DNA from: Sva-07 sp963716235
GTDB lineage: Bacteria; Actinomycetota; Acidimicrobiia; Acidimicrobiales; Ilumatobacteraceae
Length of the DNA stretch: 64,000 nucleotides
Direction of reading: 5' to 3'
NCBI GenBank assembly: GCA_963716235.1
Contig: CAVQTE010000022.1
Span: 1 to 64,000, forward strand
The number at the start of each line of letters is the position of its first letter. Within the stretch, counting starts at the first letter, position 1. Made by a program: the position numbers and the translations under genes. Under the pieces are notes generated by a model that was not told the origin of the DNA, searched no databases, and saw only the letters and a list, made by a program, of their open reading frames with translations. This document shows positions 1 to 8,066 of the stretch, piece by piece.

Positions 1-2
1 CC

Positions 3-965
3 TATGTACTGGCCCACGCCTTTGCGGATGTGTTGGAGCCGGGTAACGAGGTGATCGTCACCAACCAGGACCATGAAGCCAACACCGGCGCCGTTCGTCG
101 GGCCGCCGAGCGTGTCGGCTGCAACATCAAGGAGTGGCGGACCGATCCGGTCACCGGGATGCTCGACATCGAGGTGTTCGAGTTGTTGTTGAGTGAGCGG
201 ACCGGGCTGGTGACGGTACCGCATGCCTCCAACATCGTCGGCAAGGAGAACGACGTCACCCGCATCACCACGCTGGCCCACGCGGTCGGTGCACGCGTCA
301 TCGTCGATGGCGTCTCCTTTGCCCCGCACGGCATTCCCGACGTGGCCGCGATCGGGGCCGATGTCTACCTCTTCAGCCTGTACAAGACGTACTCGGTCCA
401 TCAGGGTCTGATGGTGGTACGCGCCGGGCTGATGGCCGAGTTGCCGAACCAGAGCCACTTCTTCAACGACAACGTCGCCGACAAACGCCTCAACCCGGCT
501 GGTCCCGACCACGCCCAGGTGGCGTCGGCCGCTGCGGTGCTCGACTACGTCGAGGCGCTGCACCGTCACCACGGCGGCGCCGACACCGACGGTCTCCGCA
601 CAGCGACGGCGGTGGTCTCTGCGCTCTGGCGTGAGCACGAGGACTCGCTGACACCGATGTTGCTCGACGCGCTCGCTGATCGCGATGATGTTCGCTTGAT
701 CGGTCCTGCGACGCTCGATGCGACCGTCGGACACCGGTGTCCTACGGTTGCGTTCAGCCCGCTCGCCGAGGATCCGCAGGTCGTGGCTCACGAACTCGTC
801 GAGCGGGGGGTCCAGACGAGTTCAGGTCACTACTACGCGGCTCGGGTACTCGACGGGTTGGGTATCGACCCTGACCGAGGGGTCGTCCGGCTCTCGTTCG
901 TGCACTACACATCGCGTGCTGATGTCGATCGGGCAGTGAACGCGCTGGCCGACGTGCTCGGCTGA
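3..965 (+). CDS. Class V aminotransferase / cysteine desulfurase-like protein (5' truncated)
   Basis: PLP-dependent enzyme of aminotransferase class V fold. The reading frame is open from the first bases of the window, and residues upstream of the GTG at 30 (YVLAHAFADV) already look like protein, so the true start lies outside. The PLP lysine is in SLYKTYSVHQG. A conserved His (NQDHEANTGA) and an aspartate in VIVDGVSFAPHG fit the cofactor pocket. It resembles the cysteine-desulfurase-like group without an obvious catalytic Cys loop, so sulfur transfer is not assured; the substrate is unknown. It stands alone before the operator of the next operon and ends with TGA at 963-965. Confidence 0.8.
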   Translation, partial: YVLAHAFADVLEPGNEVIVTNQDHEANTGAVRRAAERVGCNIKEWRTDPVTGMLDIEVFELLLSERTGLVTVPHASNIVGKENDVTRITTLAHAVGARVIVDGVSFAPHGIPDVAAIGADVYLFSLYKTYSVHQGLMVVRAGLMAELPNQSHFFNDNVADKRLNPAGPDHAQVASAAAVLDYVEALHRHHGGADTDGLRTATAVVSALWREHEDSLTPMLLDALADRDDVRLIGPATLDATVGHRCPTVAFSPLAEDPQVVAHELVERGVQTSSGHYYAARVLDGLGIDPDRGVVRLSFVHYTSRADVDRAVNALADVLG

Positions 966-1035
966 AGCCGGGCTGGGCCGCATCAACGTCGCGTTGGGAC
1001 CAAAGACCCTGCCGGGCGTGAACGCCGAGGCAGAT

Positions 1036-1071
1036 ATTGGAACAACGTTCCAATCCTGGAACATTGTTCCA
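1036..1071. promoter_or_regulatory. Tandem palindromic operator upstream of the diiron cassette
   Basis: Two inverted repeats lie side by side. ATTGGAAC-AAC-GTTCCAAT (1036-1054) has perfect 8-bp arms. TGGAAC-ATT-GTTCCA (1057-1071) has perfect 6-bp arms. Their centres are 19 bp apart, about two helical turns, so two dimers could bind one DNA face. The site lies 23 bp upstream of the ATG at 1094, where a repressor would overlap the promoter. The shape suits a TetR-type dimer; the regulator is not adjacent and is unknown. Confidence 0.65.
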
Positions 1072-1093
1072 ATACAGAAAGCTTGGTCCCGAC

Positions 1094-1966
1094 ATGGCTG
1101 AATTCCTCGCGCAGTACTCGATCCAACGGTGGCTGGAGATGTGTCCGCAGGGCTACCTCGAAGACACCGTCTACGGCCACGAGGCGGACGCTCACGAACC
1201 TGAGATGCTGCTGGCGGATGACGACGAGCGCGAGGCGGCGATCCGCACCACGGTGGCCCTGGTCGTCGGCGAGCGTTGCGCGTTGGCTGCCTCTTCGGGT
1301 CTCGTCAACGCGGCGCCGGATTACCCGAGCAAGCGATTCCTGGCGACACAGACGCTGGACGAGGCGCGCCACGTCGAGATCTTCACCCAGCGCCTGTTCG
1401 ACCTCGGCGTGAAGCAGGACGACCTCGAGTCGACGATCAGCCGCTACGTCAACCCGAACCTCGTGAAGTTCGCCGAGGTGCTGCTCGAGAAGGTGGATGC
1501 GGGTGACTTCGTCGCCGGCGTGGTCGGCCAGAACATCGTGCTCGAAGGCATGGCGTTCACCGTGTTCGAACTGCTCGAGGCCGGCAACCGCGAGTTCAAC
1601 CCCAAGTTCTCCCAGACCCTGAAGGGGACGATCGCCGACGAGCGCCGCCATGTCGGCTTCGGCGAGAACCGCATCGGTTCACTCATCGTCCAATACCCGG
1701 AGAAGAAGCCGGAGATCGAACGGATGCAGCAGGAGATGGCGTACTACATGCTCGCCACCTTCAGTGACTCGTTCAGCAACGCCGATCGCAAGCCGGCGCC
1801 CGCACCGGCTACTGCGGCGGCGACCGCCGACTTCCACGGCACCAACCTGGCTACCGCGACGCCGGAGGAGATGGAGGCGGTGCTCGCCAACACCGTCATC
1901 GGCGAATTCAAGACTCGTCTCGCTCGGGTCGGTCTCGAGTACCAGACTCCCACCGTCCCGGCATGA
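1094..1966 (+). CDS. Ferritin-like diiron (R2-like) oxidase/oxygenase, first paralogue
   Basis: A four-helix ferritin-like protein of the ribonucleotide-reductase R2 / diiron oxygenase class. The six-ligand pattern is complete: E60, E90 and H93 (DEARH), E151 (VLEGM), E183 and H186 (ADERRH). The substrate cannot be read from sequence; R2-like oxidases and AurF/fatty-acid-type diiron oxygenases are possible. An earlier in-frame TTG at 1037 falls inside the operator palindrome, so the ATG at 1094 (MAEFLAQYS) is preferred. The Ala/Pro-rich stretch near residues 215-235 looks like a linker before a short C-terminal helix. The stop overlaps the next start by ATGA, indicating translational coupling to a second diiron paralogue. 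Confidence 0.75.
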   Translation: MAEFLAQYSIQRWLEMCPQGYLEDTVYGHEADAHEPEMLLADDDEREAAIRTTVALVVGERCALAASSGLVNAAPDYPSKRFLATQTLDEARHVEIFTQRLFDLGVKQDDLESTISRYVNPNLVKFAEVLLEKVDAGDFVAGVVGQNIVLEGMAFTVFELLEAGNREFNPKFSQTLKGTIADERRHVGFGENRIGSLIVQYPEKKPEIERMQQEMAYYMLATFSDSFSNADRKPAPAPATAAATADFHGTNLATATPEEMEAVLANTVIGEFKTRLARVGLEYQTPTVPA

Positions 1967-2748
1967 CCGCGGTCGACACCGACGACTTCGATCCGCATGC
2001 GCTGGCCGAGCAGGACTTCCTCGACGAGGTCCACTCGTTCCAGTTCTGGTTCGACTCGATCGAGGGCTATCTGACAGATCGACCGTACGGGCGGCTCGAG
2101 ACCACCGTCGAGGAGGTGCTCGATGACGCCCGTCGTGAGCGGCTCATCACCTCGCTGTGCAACTACTGCGTGGGCGAGACCGCAGCGCTCGAAGGTGCGG
2201 CGGGCCTGGTGCAGTTGGCTCCGGATCGCAACTCGAAGATCTTCATGGCCACGCAAGTGGTCGATGAGGCACGCCATCTCGAGGTGTTCCTGCACCGGCT
2301 GCGTGAACTCGGCGTTGCCGATCCGGAGCGGGAGATCGAACGTCGGGCACAGCCGGCGCTCGTCGAGTTCAAGGGCGCCCTGCTGGAGTTGGTCGACCAG
2401 GGCGACTGGCAGGCGGCGATGTTCGCCCAGAACGTGATTCTGGAAACGATGGAATACACCGTCTTCCGCCTGCATGCTGCCAACGCCGACGCGGTGACCA
2501 AGGACGTGCTGGCAGGGGTGATTTCCGACGAGCGACGCCACGCTGGGTTCGGTGAGAACGACCTCGGCCGCAGCCTCGCCGTCGATCCGTCGGGACGCAG
2601 ACGCCTCCGCGAGATCCGCACCCGTCTCGATGCGATGGTGCTGGGCGTCTTCGAAGCCGCACTCGCCGACATCGGCGCACCGACCGAGGGTCACCAGCAG
2701 CTGGCCGGCGAGTATCTCGAGGCGGTCGAACGACTGGGCCTGACCTGA
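1963..2748 (+). CDS. Ferritin-like diiron (R2-like) oxidase/oxygenase, second paralogue
   Basis: This 261-residue protein is a diverged paralogue of the preceding gene and keeps all ligands: E72, E102 and H105 (DEARH), E161 (ILETM), E190 and H193 (SDERRH). It lacks the Ala-rich linker and C-terminal extension of its partner. Because both copies keep a full ligand set, this does not look like one active plus one structural subunit; the pair may form a heterodimer or act in sequence. The ATG at 1963 overlaps the upstream stop, and its own stop overlaps the next start (TGATG), so the three genes form one tightly coupled operon. Confidence 0.72.
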   Translation: MTAVDTDDFDPHALAEQDFLDEVHSFQFWFDSIEGYLTDRPYGRLETTVEEVLDDARRERLITSLCNYCVGETAALEGAAGLVQLAPDRNSKIFMATQVVDEARHLEVFLHRLRELGVADPEREIERRAQPALVEFKGALLELVDQGDWQAAMFAQNVILETMEYTVFRLHAANADAVTKDVLAGVISDERRHAGFGENDLGRSLAVDPSGRRRLREIRTRLDAMVLGVFEAALADIGAPTEGHQQLAGEYLEAVERLGLT

Positions 2749-3047
2749 TGACCGACATCGATGTGTCCGCTCCCGGCATCGGCGCCGACCCCACACGGAA
2801 GCGCTTCGAGTTGGAGGAGATGGGGTTCAAGGAGGTCCCCAAGAAGTGGCGCAAGTTCTACCGGTACTGGCAGGGCCCGCTCGACACGCTGGCGCCGAAC
2901 GAGGTGATCTGTCCGGTCTGCAAGGTGGTGATCCGCGCCACGAGAGAACTCCGGCCGGGCGACAAGGTCTACTGCATGCCGTGCATGTCGCGCATGGTCG
3001 TCATCGTCGGCGAGGACGGGCGCCTCGAGGCAGAGGTGGTCTTCTGA
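2748..3047 (+). CDS. Small CxxC...CxxC zinc-ribbon or rubredoxin-like protein
   Basis: A 99-residue protein with two CxxC pairs, C55-C58 (CPVC) and C76-C79 (CMPC), 18 residues apart, which is typical of a zinc ribbon or small iron site. The N-terminal half is charged and aromatic (residues 20-45, with KKWRKFYRYW). It is coupled to the two diiron genes by a one-base stop/start overlap. That invites a role as electron donor, metal-site assembly factor or small subunit, but nothing in the sequence settles it. The four-Cys count also fits rubredoxin, although the second pair lacks the usual CxxCG context. Confidence 0.6.
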   Translation: MTDIDVSAPGIGADPTRKRFELEEMGFKEVPKKWRKFYRYWQGPLDTLAPNEVICPVCKVVIRATRELRPGDKVYCMPCMSRMVVIVGEDGRLEAEVVF

Positions 3048-3111
3048 CCGATCGGTCACGCTTGTGACGCGAGGAGGATCGTCGGGTGCAGCCGCGGCCT
3101 ACGCTGCCAAG

Positions 3112-3617
3112 GTGAGCGATGCAGTCGTCGGTGTGGTGATGGGGTCGTCGAGTGACTGGCCGACGATGTCGAAGGCCGTCGAGGTGCTCTCGTTGTTCGG
3201 TGTCGCCCATGAGGCCCGAGTGGTCAGCGCCCATCGGATGCCCGACGAGATGTTCACCTACGCCGACGAAGCACGCGGCGTGGGATCCGCGTGATCATCG
3301 CCGGCGCCGGTGGGGCAGCGCATCTGCCTGGCATGTTGGCGGCGAAGACGACGGTGCCGGTGCTCGGCGTTCCCGTGCCATCTCGGCATCTGTCGGGCCA
3401 GGACTCGCTCTACTCGATCGTGCAGATGCCCGCCGGTGTGCCGGTGGCAACGTTCGCGATCGGCGAGGCCGGAGCGACGAACGCGGCGCTGTTCGCCGTG
3501 GCGTTGCTCGCTGACACCGATCCACAACTCCGTCGTGCACTCGAGGCGTATCGAACATCGCGCCGTGACCAGGCCAGGTCGTCGGTGCTTCCCCCCGAGG
3601 GCCAGACCGGTGGGTGA
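3112..3617 (+). CDS. purE: N5-carboxyaminoimidazole ribonucleotide mutase (frameshifted)
   Basis: PurE converts N5-CAIR to CAIR in purine synthesis. Class I motifs are intact but in two frames: GSSSDWPTM and SAHRMPDEM in the first, then IIAGAGGAAHLPGM, LGVPVPS and DSLYSIVQMP in the second. One base is missing near 3277-3280. Restoring it gives ARGRGIRVIIAGAG and a 168-residue protein of normal length. The start is taken as GTG at 3112 (VSDAVVGVVMG); a GTG at 3064 would add an unconserved leader. purK follows 9 bp later, and an intact purK argues that the shift is a sequence error rather than gene loss. Confidence 0.88.
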
Positions 3618-3626
3618 CGGTTCTCG

Positions 3627-4766
3627 ATGAGACGCCACCCGGTGCAGGCCCCGGCGACGCTCGGGGTTCTTGGTGGAGGTCAGCTGGGGCGCTACACCGT
3701 GATGGCGGCCGCGACGATGGGCTATCGCACCATCGTGCTCGATCCTGATCCGTCCGCTCCCGCGGGTGCGATGGCTCATGAGCACCTGGTTGCCGCCTAC
3801 GACGATCCGGCCTCGCTGCGACGATTGGCGTTCGACTGTGACGTCGTGACGACCGAGTTCGAGAACCCTCCTGCAGCGGCGCTCGACGAACTGGCCACGC
3901 TGGTCATCGTCGCACCGTCGCCGGCTTCGGTGGGCATTGCGCAGGACCGGATCGCCGAGAAGGCGTTCCTCATCGACAACGGCTTTCCGGTCGGGGCGTA
4001 CACGGTGCTGGCCGACGTCGACCAACCGCCGATCGAGCCATCACTCGTCGATGGTGGTGCCGTCGTCAAGACGGCCCGTCTCGGCTATGACGGCAAGGGG
4101 CAACGATCGGTCGACGGTGTCGCGCAGACGCTGGCGGCGTGGGCGGAACTCGGCGGAGTGCCGTGCGTGGTCGAACGGCGTCTCGACCTGCAGACCGAGT
4201 TGAGCGTGATCGTGGCGCGTACTGTCGACGGACGTGTCGAGGCGTGGCCGGTTGCCGAGAATTTCCACGTCGACGGTGTCCTCGATCTGACTGTCGTGCC
4301 GGCGGTGGTGCCGCGCAAGGTCGCCGACCGTGCGGTGGGGTTGGCCATGGCGATCGCCGATTCGCTCGACTATGTCGGAGTCCTCGCGGTCGAACTGTTC
4401 GTGGTCGACGGTGAGTTGCTCGTCAACGAACTCGCGCCTCGGCCTCACAACAGCGGCCACTGGACGCTCGACGCGTGCGTCACCAGCCAGTTCGAGCAAC
4501 AGGTCAGGGCGGTGTGTGGCCTCGGCCTCGGGAGTACGGCGATGACGGCTCGGTCGGTCGCGATGGTCAACCTGCTCGGTGATCTGTGGGAGGGCGGCGA
4601 GCCCGACTGGACGATCGTGTTCGACGATCCGCACGCCAAGTTGCATCTCTACGGCAAGAGCCAGGCACGGCCGGGTCGCAAGATGGGCCACCTCACGGTG
4701 ACCTCCGATGTCGCGACGGCGGCGGTGGCACGAGCGCTCGAGCTCCGGTCGGCCGTCGTGCGTTGA
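3627..4766 (+). CDS. purK: N5-carboxyaminoimidazole ribonucleotide synthase
   Basis: PurK is the ATP-grasp enzyme that makes N5-CAIR from AIR, bicarbonate and ATP, feeding PurE encoded just upstream. The N-terminal glycine-rich LGGGQLGR, the TTEFENPP segment, the ATP-grasp stretch with KTARLGYDGKGQ, and the C-terminal NELAPRPHNSGHWT signature are all present, and the 379-residue length is typical. The start ATG at 3627 sits 9 bp after purE. A 50-nt palindromic repeat follows the stop and may serve as the 3' boundary of the purEK transcript. Confidence 0.93.
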   Translation: MRRHPVQAPATLGVLGGGQLGRYTVMAAATMGYRTIVLDPDPSAPAGAMAHEHLVAAYDDPASLRRLAFDCDVVTTEFENPPAAALDELATLVIVAPSPASVGIAQDRIAEKAFLIDNGFPVGAYTVLADVDQPPIEPSLVDGGAVVKTARLGYDGKGQRSVDGVAQTLAAWAELGGVPCVVERRLDLQTELSVIVARTVDGRVEAWPVAENFHVDGVLDLTVVPAVVPRKVADRAVGLAMAIADSLDYVGVLAVELFVVDGELLVNELAPRPHNSGHWTLDACVTSQFEQQVRAVCGLGLGSTAMTARSVAMVNLLGDLWEGGEPDWTIVFDDPHAKLHLYGKSQARPGRKMGHLTVTSDVATAAVARALELRSAVVR

Positions 4767-4787
4767 CCAGGTGCTCCCCCCAGTCCC

Positions 4788-4837
4788 GTTTGTGTGACGG
4801 TTTGGTTGGCCCGTCCCGATGGTTGTGTAGCGCAAAC
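4788..4837. repeat. 50-nt palindromic intergenic repeat, copy A
   Basis: First of three equal-length (50 nt) elements that begin GTTTG(T/C)GT and end CGCAAAC as inverted ends, with a shared core GTTGG..CGTCCC. It lies between the convergent ends of purK and the pirin gene. This is the most diverged copy. Inner arms pair imperfectly, as in a cruciform or RNA hairpin. The other copies are at 21483-21532 and 31459-31508. Confidence 0.7.
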
Positions 4838-4876
4838 GGCGGGGGTGGTGGGCGGGGTTCCGGTCGGAGATGACAA

Positions 4877-5920
4877 TCAGTCGACGGGGACGGGTTCGAC
4901 GTCGAAGGCTTCGATCCGGCCGTCGGCGTGACGAGCGAAACGGCGCGGCGTCCGGCCATGGTTCGGGTCGTCGCTGCTCCACGGCCAGCCACCGAACTGC
5001 GTGCGGCGGTAGTCGTCGAATGCCTGCTGGATCTCGGCCTGTGTGTTCATCACGAACGGTCCGTACTGCGCCACCGGCTCGCCGATCGGACGGCCCTGCA
5101 GCACGATGCACTCGACGCCCTCGTCACCGGCGATCAACTCCAGCGGACGCGACGAATCGATGACCGCACCGTTGCCGGCGTCCAGACGCTGACCGTCGAT
5201 TGTGAGCCACGAGCCGGAGAACGCATAGAGCAGGCGGTGAGTGTCGGCGTGTGCGGTCGGCGGCATGGTCCAACGTGAACCGGCATCGAAGCGCAGGTGC
5301 CAGATCGCTACGTCGGCCTCGGCCTTGGACGCCCACGAGTTCGGCGGAGGAGCGGGTGCGGTGGCGTTCGCCAGCGACCCGGCGATCACGGTGACGTCGA
5401 CGATCGCTCCGTCATCCGACGGCTCGGCGATCAAGGTCGGCGTCTCGTGGCTCCAGAGCATGGTGAAGTACGGCTCGACCATCTTGTCGGCGGCGGGCAG
5501 ATTGAGCCAGATCTGGAACAGCTCCAGCGGGTTCGGGCCGTCGGGGTCGAGGAGCGGGAACATCTCGCAGTGGACGATGCCCTTGCCGGCGGTCATCCAC
5601 TGCGTGTCGCCGCGCCCGAAACGTGCCGTCGCGCCGAGCGAGTCGCTGTGGTCGCAGAAACCGGTGCGGACATAGGTGACGGTCTCGAAGCCTCGATGCG
5701 GGTGCTGTGGGAATCCGGGCACGGTCGAGCCGTGGTACATGTTCCACCCGTCCACCCCGGCGAAGTCCATCCCGATGTCGCGCCCGACGAGCGTTGTGTC
5801 CGGACCGAGCCCGTCGGTGCCTTCGGGGTAGTCGTCGCGATGATGCGCGCAGAACAGGAACGGATCGATTGTCGGCCATTGTGTACCGAGCGGGAACGTC
5901 TGCAGAAGTGCGCCAGCCAT
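4877..5920 (-). CDS. Pirin family protein
   Basis: A bicupin of the pirin family (347 residues). The N-terminal cupin keeps the Fe-binding set of pirins: two His in FPQHPHRGFETV, and His plus Glu in KGIVHCEMFP. Bacterial pirins act as quercetinase-like dioxygenases or redox-sensing protein partners; which applies here is not visible. The C-terminal cupin (LLYAFSGSW, then CIVLQGRPIGEPV) matches the family, ending with the usual pirin tail. The gene is divergent from the MFS gene across a palindromic repeat and has a TAGACT box 6 nt before its ATG. Confidence 0.88.
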   Translation of the reverse strand: MAGALLQTFPLGTQWPTIDPFLFCAHHRDDYPEGTDGLGPDTTLVGRDIGMDFAGVDGWNMYHGSTVPGFPQHPHRGFETVTYVRTGFCDHSDSLGATARFGRGDTQWMTAGKGIVHCEMFPLLDPDGPNPLELFQIWLNLPAADKMVEPYFTMLWSHETPTLIAEPSDDGAIVDVTVIAGSLANATAPAPPPNSWASKAEADVAIWHLRFDAGSRWTMPPTAHADTHRLLYAFSGSWLTIDGQRLDAGNGAVIDSSRPLELIAGDEGVECIVLQGRPIGEPVAQYGPFVMNTQAEIQQAFDDYRRTQFGGWPWSSDDPNHGRTPRRFARHADGRIEAFDVEPVPVD

Positions 5921-5926
5921 GCCACG

Positions 5927-5932
5927 AGTCTA
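5927..5932 (-). promoter_or_regulatory. Putative -10 box of a leaderless promoter (pirin gene)
   Basis: TAGACT on the minus strand ends 6 nt before the pirin ATG (5920). At that spacing transcription would begin at or next to the start codon. No Shine-Dalgarno sequence precedes the ATG. No clear -35 box was seen. Confidence 0.5.
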
Positions 5933-5970
5933 GGGTCGCCAGACAAACATTGCGCCCGCAATGAAATCAT

Positions 5971-6022
5971 CCGAAATGTGCGGGGATATGTGCACCCAGC
6001 GCACATATCCCCGCATTTTCGG
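5971..6022. repeat. 52-nt palindromic element, copy 1 (divergent intergenic)
   Basis: A near-perfect inverted repeat: CCGAAATGTGCG at the left, CGCATTTTCGG at the right, and inner arms GGGGATATGTGC / GCACATATCCCC around a short ACCCA-type loop. A second copy, in reverse orientation, is at 49908-49960. Identical blocks are CCGAAATGTGCG and TGCACCCAGCGCACA; the bases between them differ. Both copies sit between divergently transcribed genes. Confidence 0.75.
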
Positions 6023-6070
6023 GTTGGACCCGGCCTTTCACTCCAGCTGGGCGCCTCCCATTAGCGTGCC

Positions 6071-7306
6071 GTGGTGTCCACCGCCCGTGATGTGCTCCGG
6101 TACCCGGCCGTGCGGCGGTACCTGCTGTCGACAGCGTTGGCCGCAATCGGGCTGAACATCCTCGTCACCGTGCTCTTCAAGCAGGCGTTCGACATCACCG
6201 GTGACACGCTCGCCATCGGGCTCATCGGCCTTGCTCAGTTCATCCCTGCCGTGATGCTCGTACTGGTCAGTGGCTGGGTCGCCGACCGATTCGACCGTCG
6301 CCGCGTCACAGCAGTGTTCCTTTTCGCTCGGACACTGTGTGCCGTCGGCTTCGTGATCTACAGCCTGAGCGAATCGGGCTCGATCTGGCCGTTGTTCGCG
6401 ATCGCGTTCGTGTTCGGCGCCGCGGACGCGATGCTGGCTCCGTCACGCCGTTCGATCGCTCCGCTGCTGGCTCCACCAGAGCTGTTCCCGCAGGTGGTCG
6501 CGCTCTGGACGGCCACGTTCACGGCGTCGGCGATCGTCGGCCCGGTGATCGGTGGCTTCCTCTACTCGGTCGGCCCTGCCCAGGCCTACGCGCTCGCAGG
6601 TGCGCTCGAGTTCGCCGCCATCATCCCGATCCTGATGATCGTCTATGCCCGCGAACCGGACCGGATCACCGACCGGCCAACGCTCCACACAGCGCTGGAG
6701 GGTCTGCGGTTCGTCCGTCACACGCCCGTCGTCCTCGGCACGATCTCACTCGATCTGTTCGCCGTCCTGTTCGGCGGAGCGATCGCTCTCATCCCGGCCG
6801 TCGCGAGTGAGCAGCTCGGCGTGGGCGACATCGCGTACGGGTGGCTGCGCGCGGCACCCGGAATCGGCGCAGCGGTGATGGCACTGTGGCTCGCCGTGCG
6901 CCCGGTCACGCGACGGGTCGGCCCGACGCTGTTGATGGTGGTGGCGATCTTCGGGCTGGGCACGATGGTGTTCGGGTTGACGACGAACTACGCGGTTGCG
7001 TTCGTCGCATTGATCGTGATCTCGGCCGCCGACATGGTGTCGATGTTCATCCGGGGGTCGATCGTTCCGCTCGTCACACCCGACGATCAACTCGGCCGTG
7101 TGAGTGCCGTCGAGGGCGTGTTCATCGGCGCCTCGAACGAACTCGGAGCGTTCGAGAGCGGCGTCGCGGCTCGGATGTTCGGGGTGCCATGGGCGATCGC
7201 CGGCGGAGGGCTGATCACCGTTGGAGTCGCCGCCACCTTCGCGGTCGTCTTCCCTTCGTTGCGCAGGATCGACACGTTCGACGAGCTTCGTCCGACATCG
7301 GGCTGA
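6071..7306 (+). CDS. MFS transporter, EntS/exporter-like
   Basis: A 411-residue major facilitator superfamily membrane protein with about 12 hydrophobic segments. It carries the MFS loop motif GWVADRFDRRRV after the second segment and a second half beginning near FVRHTPVVLGTISLDL. The overall pattern (VLFKQAFDITGD, RGSIVPLVTPDDQLGRVSAVEGVFIGASNELG) matches the EntS/enterobactin-exporter-like DHA3 group, often siderophore or drug efflux; the substrate is unknown. The GTG at 6071 is followed directly by a second GTG, and either could be used. It is divergent from the pirin gene, with the 52-nt palindrome about 50 bp upstream. Confidence 0.85.
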   Translation: MVSTARDVLRYPAVRRYLLSTALAAIGLNILVTVLFKQAFDITGDTLAIGLIGLAQFIPAVMLVLVSGWVADRFDRRRVTAVFLFARTLCAVGFVIYSLSESGSIWPLFAIAFVFGAADAMLAPSRRSIAPLLAPPELFPQVVALWTATFTASAIVGPVIGGFLYSVGPAQAYALAGALEFAAIIPILMIVYAREPDRITDRPTLHTALEGLRFVRHTPVVLGTISLDLFAVLFGGAIALIPAVASEQLGVGDIAYGWLRAAPGIGAAVMALWLAVRPVTRRVGPTLLMVVAIFGLGTMVFGLTTNYAVAFVALIVISAADMVSMFIRGSIVPLVTPDDQLGRVSAVEGVFIGASNELGAFESGVAARMFGVPWAIAGGGLITVGVAATFAVVFPSLRRIDTFDELRPTSG

Positions 7307-7316
7307 CCCTCGCGGA

Positions 7317-7991
7317 TCAGGAGCGGGTGTAGCGGAGATCGGTGGGTTGGCGACCGGCGTCGAGGCCGCGCTGTTCGAAACGGGTCAACGGGCGCCAGTC
7401 GGGCCGCTCGATGACACCGCCGGTCAGGCGAGGTTCTGCGTCACAGACCGACTGCATCGACTCGGCGTAGTCGACGATGTCGGTCGCGAGGTGCAAGAAG
7501 CCACCTGCGCGCAGACGGTCGACCAGGGCGCCGAGCACGTCCGGGCGAATGAGTCGACGGTGGTGGTTTCGACGCTTCGTCCATGGGTCGGGGAAGTAGA
7601 CGCGGATGCCGGCGAGCGACTCCGCCGGCACTCGGTCGAGAAACGGCAGCACGTCGCCGTGGACGACTCGGATCTGGTGCAGACCCCGATGTTCGATGGC
7701 GTCGAGCACCGTGACCACCCCGGGCGTGTGTACCTCGACGCCGATCACGTCGACGTCGGGCTCGACGGCGGCCAGTGCAATGGTCGACTCGCCGTGGCCG
7801 AATCCCACATCGAGTACGACATCGCCGACGCGTCCGAACACGTCCGACCAATCCAGGAGCGGACCCTCGATCGACAACCCCCATGTCTCGATCCAGGCGT
7901 CGAACTCTGCCTGTCGCTTCGGTGACAACGAGCGCCGCCGGACCTTGAACGACGCAGCGGGTCGGCGAATCGAGCGGGCCTCGTTGGTCAT
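7317..7991 (-). CDS. trmB: tRNA (guanine-N7-)-methyltransferase
   Basis: TrmB methylates N7 of G46 in the tRNA variable loop using S-adenosylmethionine. The SAM-binding VLDVGFGHGEST motif, the acidic VIGVEVHTPG strand, and the family signature YFPDPWTKRRNHHRR followed by LIRPDVL are all present, with the usual C-terminal TRFEQRGLDAG segment. The 224-residue length is normal. It is convergent with the MFS gene (10-bp gap) and divergent from azlC. The basic N-terminal extension (residues 5-25) is common in actinobacterial copies. Confidence 0.93.
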   Translation of the reverse strand: MTNEARSIRRPAASFKVRRRSLSPKRQAEFDAWIETWGLSIEGPLLDWSDVFGRVGDVVLDVGFGHGESTIALAAVEPDVDVIGVEVHTPGVVTVLDAIEHRGLHQIRVVHGDVLPFLDRVPAESLAGIRVYFPDPWTKRRNHHRRLIRPDVLGALVDRLRAGGFLHLATDIVDYAESMQSVCDAEPRLTGGVIERPDWRPLTRFEQRGLDAGRQPTDLRYTRS

Positions 7992-8066
7992 CGACGTCCG
8001 TCCGGCTGGGGCATGCCCCGGAAACTATCGGCGCGATCGTGCGGCGGTCGCGGGCAGACTCCTGCG

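Noticed and set aside
1037..1093. TTG start at 1037 for the first diiron protein
   Set aside because: It lies inside the operator palindrome and adds 19 residues unlike the family; ATG 1094 begins the conserved part.
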